From assembly GCA_949317995.1 (NCBI GenBank), contig OX439037.1, forward strand, positions 53,416,080 to 53,480,079: a stretch of DNA of 64,000 bases, written 5' to 3'. The position numbers were made by a program, and so were the translations under genes. Below are positions 59,818 to 64,000 of the stretch, in pieces. Positions within the stretch are counted from its first letter, which is position 1. Every line of letters begins with the position of its first letter. Source of the DNA: Acholoe squamosa (Eukaryota > Annelida > Polychaeta > Phyllodocida > Polynoidae). The notes under the pieces are model-generated. The model was given only the letters and a program-made list of their open reading frames with translations. It had not been told where the DNA came from and did not search any database.

Positions 59818-60112
59818 TACCGTAATCTCCCGCGTATAAGGCGCGTCTTATACGGGGGGGTTAGTTCTCATTGGATCCACAAAAGGGACACCAAGACCTT
59901 TCTTTTGATATCTTACATGCCCCCTTGGTCATACTAGGACATAAGGGGGCCCAGGAGGGTCCAGGGTGGCCCAAGCTACACATAGGTTTTTGAATTTTGA
60001 AAATCCATTCAGTAGAACCAAAGTTATGAATTTTTCATTTTTTTGAGAATTTTCCAAAAATCTAGCTGCGCCTTATACGCGGGCTGCGCCTTATACGCAG
60101 GAGATTACGGTA
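59818..60112. mobile_element. TACCGTAATCTCC MITE (mariner-like)
   Basis: The 295-bp unit has 27-bp inverted ends with one mismatch (TACCGTAATCTCC, then CGTATAAGGCGC). The outermost TA on each side fits a TA target duplication, as for Tc1/mariner-type non-autonomous elements. GCTGCGCCTTATACGC occurs twice in tandem near the right end. Confidence 0.9.
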
Positions 60113-60250
60113 CAGGTGCTACCGTCCGGGGCTTCAGTATGCTCTTTATGTGCGCATTGCCCATTAATTTTGAGATAGATCAAAGTCTACAGCTTGTGCT
60201 ATCTTGCTGAGATGCACTCAATATATATACATATAGTCCCATATTAAGAA

Positions 60251-60372
60251 AGTAATGAATGGGCTATCGGGCACCGAGTGTATCGTAGGATATCGTAACT
60301 CGTGGCCTACGGCCACTCGTTACGATATCCTACGATACACTGAACGAGGTGCCCGATAGCCCATTCCTTACT
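60251..60372. repeat. Fold-back with 57-62-bp arms and 3-bp loop
   Basis: The left arm runs 60251-60307, the loop is TAC, and the right arm starts at 60311. Long matching blocks include GGGCTATCGGGCACC and TGTATCGTAGGATATCGTAA. A short extra segment (GAACGAG) sits in the right arm. The transcript would form a near-perfect hairpin. Confidence 0.93.
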
Positions 60373-60516
60373 GTCTTTATTACACGATTAATCAATAAAA
60401 AATCAAAAAATAATCAATAGAATATCAATAAAAACAAGTTGAAAACAAAAATCCTTCCCCGGGACTCGAAGCCAGCCATAGTGTGTCACTGTGTGTACAC
60501 AGGTACATCCTCCTCG

Positions 60517-60715
60517 CCCGGCAGCGGACAGCGACAGCGGCACACGGCGAAAAAATATGCGCCCGGACCGGGGCGCGATCCATGTACCTCTCATGGCTGA
60601 GCACGACGTGCTAACCGCTAGACCACCGCATCTCCTCCACCCAAGGCGTCTCGCTGTTATGGTTAATACTAAATACACCTCGTCGCCCGGCAGCGGACAG
60701 CGACAGCGCACACGG
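60517..60715. repeat. CGCCCGGCAGCGGACAGCGA direct repeats
   Basis: A 33-bp GC-rich string occurs at 60517 and again at 60682, about 165 bp apart, on either side of the tRNA-like sequence. This suggests duplication of part of a SINE-like unit. Confidence 0.75.
60556..60632 (-). other. tRNA-like / SINE head, - strand
   Basis: Read on the - strand, GGTGGTCTAGCGGTTAGCA matches a tRNA box A and D-arm. GGATCGCGCCCC about 40 nt downstream approximates box B. The anticodon arm does not fold convincingly, so a tRNA-derived repeat is likelier than a tRNA gene. Confidence 0.4.
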
Positions 60716-60764
60716 CTTTGTATCATATCCAGACGTGGTTCGAACAGAGCGTATCTCATCAGTC

Positions 60765-60830
60765 CCTGTGGCGCAATGCATAGGGAGTTGGATTTGGGAT
60801 GTGAGACTGCAGGTTTGATCCCTACCCTGG
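60765..60830 (+). other. tRNA-like / SINE head, + strand
   Basis: TGGCGCAATGCATAGG resembles box A and GGTTTGATCCC (60812-60822) resembles box B, with spacing suited to an RNA polymerase III promoter. The acceptor and anticodon stems are not convincing, so this is called a tRNA-derived repeat. Confidence 0.42.
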
Positions 60831-60870
60831 CCTGGAATATTGCATGGGTTTTAACATGTGACATATGACA

Positions 60871-60942
60871 TGTAAGGTGTGCTGATATCCATGGATATCA
60901 GGCACTAGTGCCTGTTATCCATGGATATCAGGCACACCTTAC
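60871..60942. repeat. Inverted repeat around TATCCATGGATA
   Basis: Arms beginning TGTAAGGTGTGC and ending GCACACCTTACA enclose two copies of the palindrome ATCCATGGAT, and the centre is CACTAGTG. It is a near-perfect palindrome of about 72 bp. Confidence 0.9.
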
Positions 60943-61036
60943 AAAAGTCATGATGCATGCATCATGGTGTGCAATATCGACAGGTATCAGCATGGGGATA
61001 TCCAGAAAAAGCACCCAAAATCCAAGAAATCGTGTA

Positions 61037-61039
<3 letters not shown>

Positions 61040-61088
<49 letters not shown>
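61040..61088. repeat. (AT)n microsatellite
   Basis: About 49 bp of alternating AT, ending 43 bp before the first codon of the Ngaro-like Gag remains. Confidence 0.96.
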
Positions 61089-61090
<2 letters not shown>

Positions 61091-61130
61091 GACTACATGT
61101 TCGAGGATTTCGAGCGGTGTGAATACTACT

Positions 61131-62198
61131 ATGGTTGAACCGGAGCCACCTACCTCAAATGCTACTTAGGAGATGTTCACCCGTTGACCAGACCATTTTG
61201 GACCTTAAAGACCGTACTACCTGTATAGAGCAACAGTTAGCTGATATTAAGGGTCTGTTGGAGGGGTAGACCTTTAATCGAGGAACTACGACAGTGGCGA
61301 GCAGCGAGTCGAGAGGGGATCGTGCACATGGCAATGTTTGTCAACAGTCTTCCATTGACGCCGTATCCAGGCGAATGGGGGCATGGCCGTCAACGGTCAC
61401 CTGACTACCGTGGGCTCCATAGTAACCAGAGGACGCGATGCCATGTTGGATCCAGCTGGGCAAGTAGTTCCAAATTGACATCTTACCATAGTGTTTCATC
61501 AAGTTCCTTGTCTTCTATTGATTCTATGACCTCTAGGGCGAGTCGTCGACATGGCTATAAGGATAGAGGTATGTTTGATCAGAAGAATTTTCTAAAGAAG
61601 GGTGAGAAACTCGATAGCATTGTAAGAATGATGAAACAGCTTATTGAAGAGGAGGAGGATGTGTTTGCCCTGGTAAAACATATAGAGTAGTTGGTGGAAA
61701 AGTCATCTACAAAAATATACACCCTCAAGGCTTTAGTGGCATATGACTCCTCTGTAAAAACTAGAGCAAATTCTGATGGTGTAGAGGCATTCAGTGATGT
61801 TAGGAGTGAGGATATATTAAGGCATTTGTCTTACGATGGGACAGTACAGGCCCAGAAATCAGGTGCAGCCAAGCCAAAAAGTTTCATGTCGAAACTGTCG
61901 ACTCGCACTTGTTATGCGTTCAATAGGGCTGAAGGTTGCAGGGAGTCAGTGTAGACATCGTCACATTTGTCACATGTCAAACCATGGTAAGGACAAGTGC
62001 CATAAGAATAAAAAAGATTGGGATTTTGTACTTAGGCAGGGTCCTATGTCAGAATCTGAAAATTTGATGCCTGATTTTAATGTAGTACATGTGGTAGATC
62101 CTCCTGAGCCCCCCATTTCTATCATTTCGGGTGAAAATAATAATTATGGTAGCTCTCAGTCTTGTGAAGGTGATAAAAAATCTTTTTATGACCCATAG
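61131..62198 (+). pseudogene. Ngaro-like Gag remains
   Basis: An ATG at 61131 starts a frame that stops at 61167. A coiled-coil-like segment (DLKDRTTCIEQQLADIKGLL) follows in another frame. A Ser-rich segment and a Lys/Glu-rich segment follow at 61322-61687, then an in-frame TAG at 61688. The next part (61691-61954) ends in a Cys/His motif that continues, after a frame change near 61948, up to about 62010. Its spacing is C-x8-C-x4-C-x5-C-x4-H-x4-C, a nucleic-acid-binding zinc knuckle. An acidic Pro/Asn/Ser-rich tail ends at 62198. Confidence 0.72.
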
Positions 62199-62439
62199 TT
62201 GCCCAGTTCAGGACGAATTAGAACCACTATTTTCAGTGGAATGTGTGGGTAGGCCCAGCATTAGGGTCTATGACAGTTGTGTAAATGGTGTATGTAAATG
62301 TGAGCATTTTATTTATGGTCGAAAAGCTCAAATTTTACTTTCAGAGTGGCAAGTTTTCTTAGACAGTCAGACCTCATTAATATAAACCAGATAGAGTCTG
62401 ATTTTCTATGGTGTGTATTTACTGAGGGGTTCAAAATAG

Positions 62440-63960
62440 TTGATCCAGAGTGTGATACAAGCTATATATGATTGTAAAAATTACAAATTAATTGAGGAAG
62501 GTAGATTCTACAATGAAATGTGTGATATTATTCTGGATGAGTTGTCTCAAGGTTTGATAACTGAAACTGCTTTTAAACCTAAGTGTATTCACTCGTTGGG
62601 TGGTGTAGAGAAGTCTAATGGTAAATTGAGACCCATGACTGATTGTAGTATGCCAGCAGATATTTCTATTAACAACTACATGAGTTCAACGTCTAAAAGT
62701 TTCTCATACAATTCTATAAATACGGTAACATGTCAATTGGACAGGAATGACTAAATGAGCATTGTAGATTTGAAATCTGCTTATAGGAATATCAATGTCT
62801 ATGGTCCACATGTTGGTTATCAAGGTTTCAGATGGGATTTTGGTTATGGAAACAAATTTTTTGAAAGCAATCACTTGACTTTCGGTTTAAAATGTGCTCC
62901 ATATATATTTAATAGAATATCTGATTTTTTAACTGTTATAGCTCAGCTATATGGTGTCGATAGGATAGTTAATTATTTAGATGATTTTATTATCATTGCT
63001 AAAACTGAGGGTGAATGTCTACATAAAAGGAATATTCTTATTGAGTGTATGGAGTATATGGGTTTCATTGTGTTGAAGGAAAAGGTGACTGAGCCAAGTC
63101 AGATATGTGTTTTCTTGGGAATAACTATTGACTCTACTAAAATGGAACTATCCCTACCCCAGAAGAAATTAGATAAAATGAATCTAGCACTGGATGAGTG
63201 TCTGGGGAGAAAATTTGTCTCAAGGAAAATCCTTCAAAAAATTGGTAGATTGATGTCCTTTTGCTCACAGGTGGTTTGGGGTGGTAGGACATTCAGTAGA
63301 AGGGTGTTTAATCTCTGTGCCAAGGTTAGAAATAGAGATGTTATTAAGTTCTATAATGAAACCCCAAAAGACTTGATGTGATGGAAGGATTTTTGTAGAG
63401 TTTTCAACTGTAAGAATATCATTCTGAACGACAGTGAGTGTACGCCTATGTCTTCAGATTCCTCAATACAGGGTTGGTTTGGTAAGGATTACCTTTATAG
63501 TACTTGGAATGATACGGATCCAATGCAGAGTGTTTGTAGTCATTTTACCCCGTCTCAAAGGTTAGACAATCTCAAGATTCACCACAGGAATATTAATGTA
63601 TATAAATTATATCCTGTCATGGTGGGTCTGAAGTGCTGGTTGAAATTTTTTAGTAATACCAGAGTTCATTGTATCACAGATAACATGCAAGGTTTGGCTA
63701 GGTTAAATACCGGTAGGTCCAAGAATATGTTGTGCATGGAATGGTTACGTGAGATCTTTTGGTTATGTTTCATTCATAACATCGAAATATACTCCACATA
63801 TATTAGGTCGGAGGACAACATTTTAGCTGACCATTTGTCTAGGTTGAATTACAAAGGTGTCCCAAATAAATGCAGGAAGGTTTTGAGTAAATATAACATG
63901 TGTTGTTGTGATTGCAGACCTCAGGAAGCTGGAGAGGAGAAGGAAAAGATGCTTATATAG
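62440..63960 (+). pseudogene. Ngaro-like reverse transcriptase and RNase H
   Basis: Three consecutive open segments lie in one frame, separated by TAA (62752) and TGA (63379). Segment 1 has the RT N-terminal block (HSLGGVEKSNGKLRPMTDCS). Segment 2 has motif A (SIVDLKSAYRN), the LTFGLKCAPYIFNRIS block and an intact catalytic YLDDF, then FLGITIDS and GGRTFSRRVF. Segment 3 is RNase H with acidic residues in SSDSSIQGW and CITDNMQ, and the C-terminal ADHLSRLN. The stops fall where relatives have aromatic codons, so each may be a single-base nonsense change. The catalytic residues remain but the frame is closed. Confidence 0.9.
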
Positions 63961-64000
63961 GGGTGTGGCTGAGGCTACTCGTAAAACTCAGAGACAGCAA

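Larger units (their letters stand above)
61131..64000 (+). mobile_element. Ngaro-like retrotransposon, runs past window end
   Basis: Gag-like remains are followed by reverse transcriptase and RNase H of the tyrosine-recombinase retrotransposon type. The recombinase expected after RNase H, and the terminal repeats, would lie beyond 64000. The RT block order and the absence of a methyltransferase-like segment before the window end point to the Ngaro-like branch rather than DIRS1. The assignment rests on motif likeness recalled from the families. Three different stop codons and several frameshifts show an old, dead copy. Confidence 0.8.

Noticed and set aside
60403-60868. Antisense frames of 153 and 125 codons
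   Set aside because: They span tRNA-like and GC-rich repeat sequence, and both strands are open by composition.
61688-63381. Stop-codon reassignment or programmed read-through in the Ngaro-like element
   Set aside because: TAG, TAA and TGA each interrupt once and frameshifts are also present, which fits ordinary decay.

Overview
This is eukaryotic nuclear DNA, most likely from a marine invertebrate. It is AT-rich, almost wholly non-coding, full of short inverted-repeat elements and (AT)n tracts. It carries one clear spliced gene with canonical GT-AG introns, one of them 7.7 kb long. The abundance of MITE-like elements and of tyrosine-recombinase retrotransposons fits an invertebrate deuterostome or a similar animal. 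I cannot fix the phylum from the sequence alone.

Layout. 1-2417: a giant fold-back with 971-bp arms. 2418-31225: a gene-poor, repeat-rich stretch holding many terminal-inverted-repeat elements, a 94-bp x 4 tandem repeat, a 44-bp perfect palindrome, an array of alternating 'GTTACTCCCTGCTC' modules, and a nested element in which a tRNA-bearing 220-bp insert has split a 257-bp MITE. A few weak exon candidates (12.5 kb, 26.1-27.1 kb) lie here. 31226-46604: a complete FLVCR-family major-facilitator transporter gene on the + strand. It has nine coding exons, 492 codons and consistent intron phases. Its introns are themselves filled with MITEs. 46605-50518: non-coding, with a second copy of one MITE family and CA/AT microsatellites. 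50519-51442 (-): an intact 307-codon frame of unknown function. 51661-57611 (-): a structurally complete but coding-dead DIRS-type retrotransposon. Both ends are defined to the base by an internal complementary region (ICR). 57612-61130: non-coding, with a mariner-like MITE, fold-backs and tRNA-like/SINE-like pieces. 61131-64000 (+): a second, different tyrosine-recombinase-type (Ngaro-like) retrotransposon. It has Gag, reverse transcriptase and RNase H remains and runs off the window edge.

How parts work together. The only clear host function is the FLVCR-like transporter. The two retrotransposons represent the MT-like-domain-containing (DIRS) and the MT-lacking (Ngaro-like) branches of the same order. 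The non-autonomous elements reuse a few terminal sequences, notably a shared CCACTATGCGA core in two otherwise different families, so a small number of transposases could have mobilised most of them. The most informative structures are the DIRS ICR, the 971-bp-arm palindrome and the nested SINE-in-MITE.
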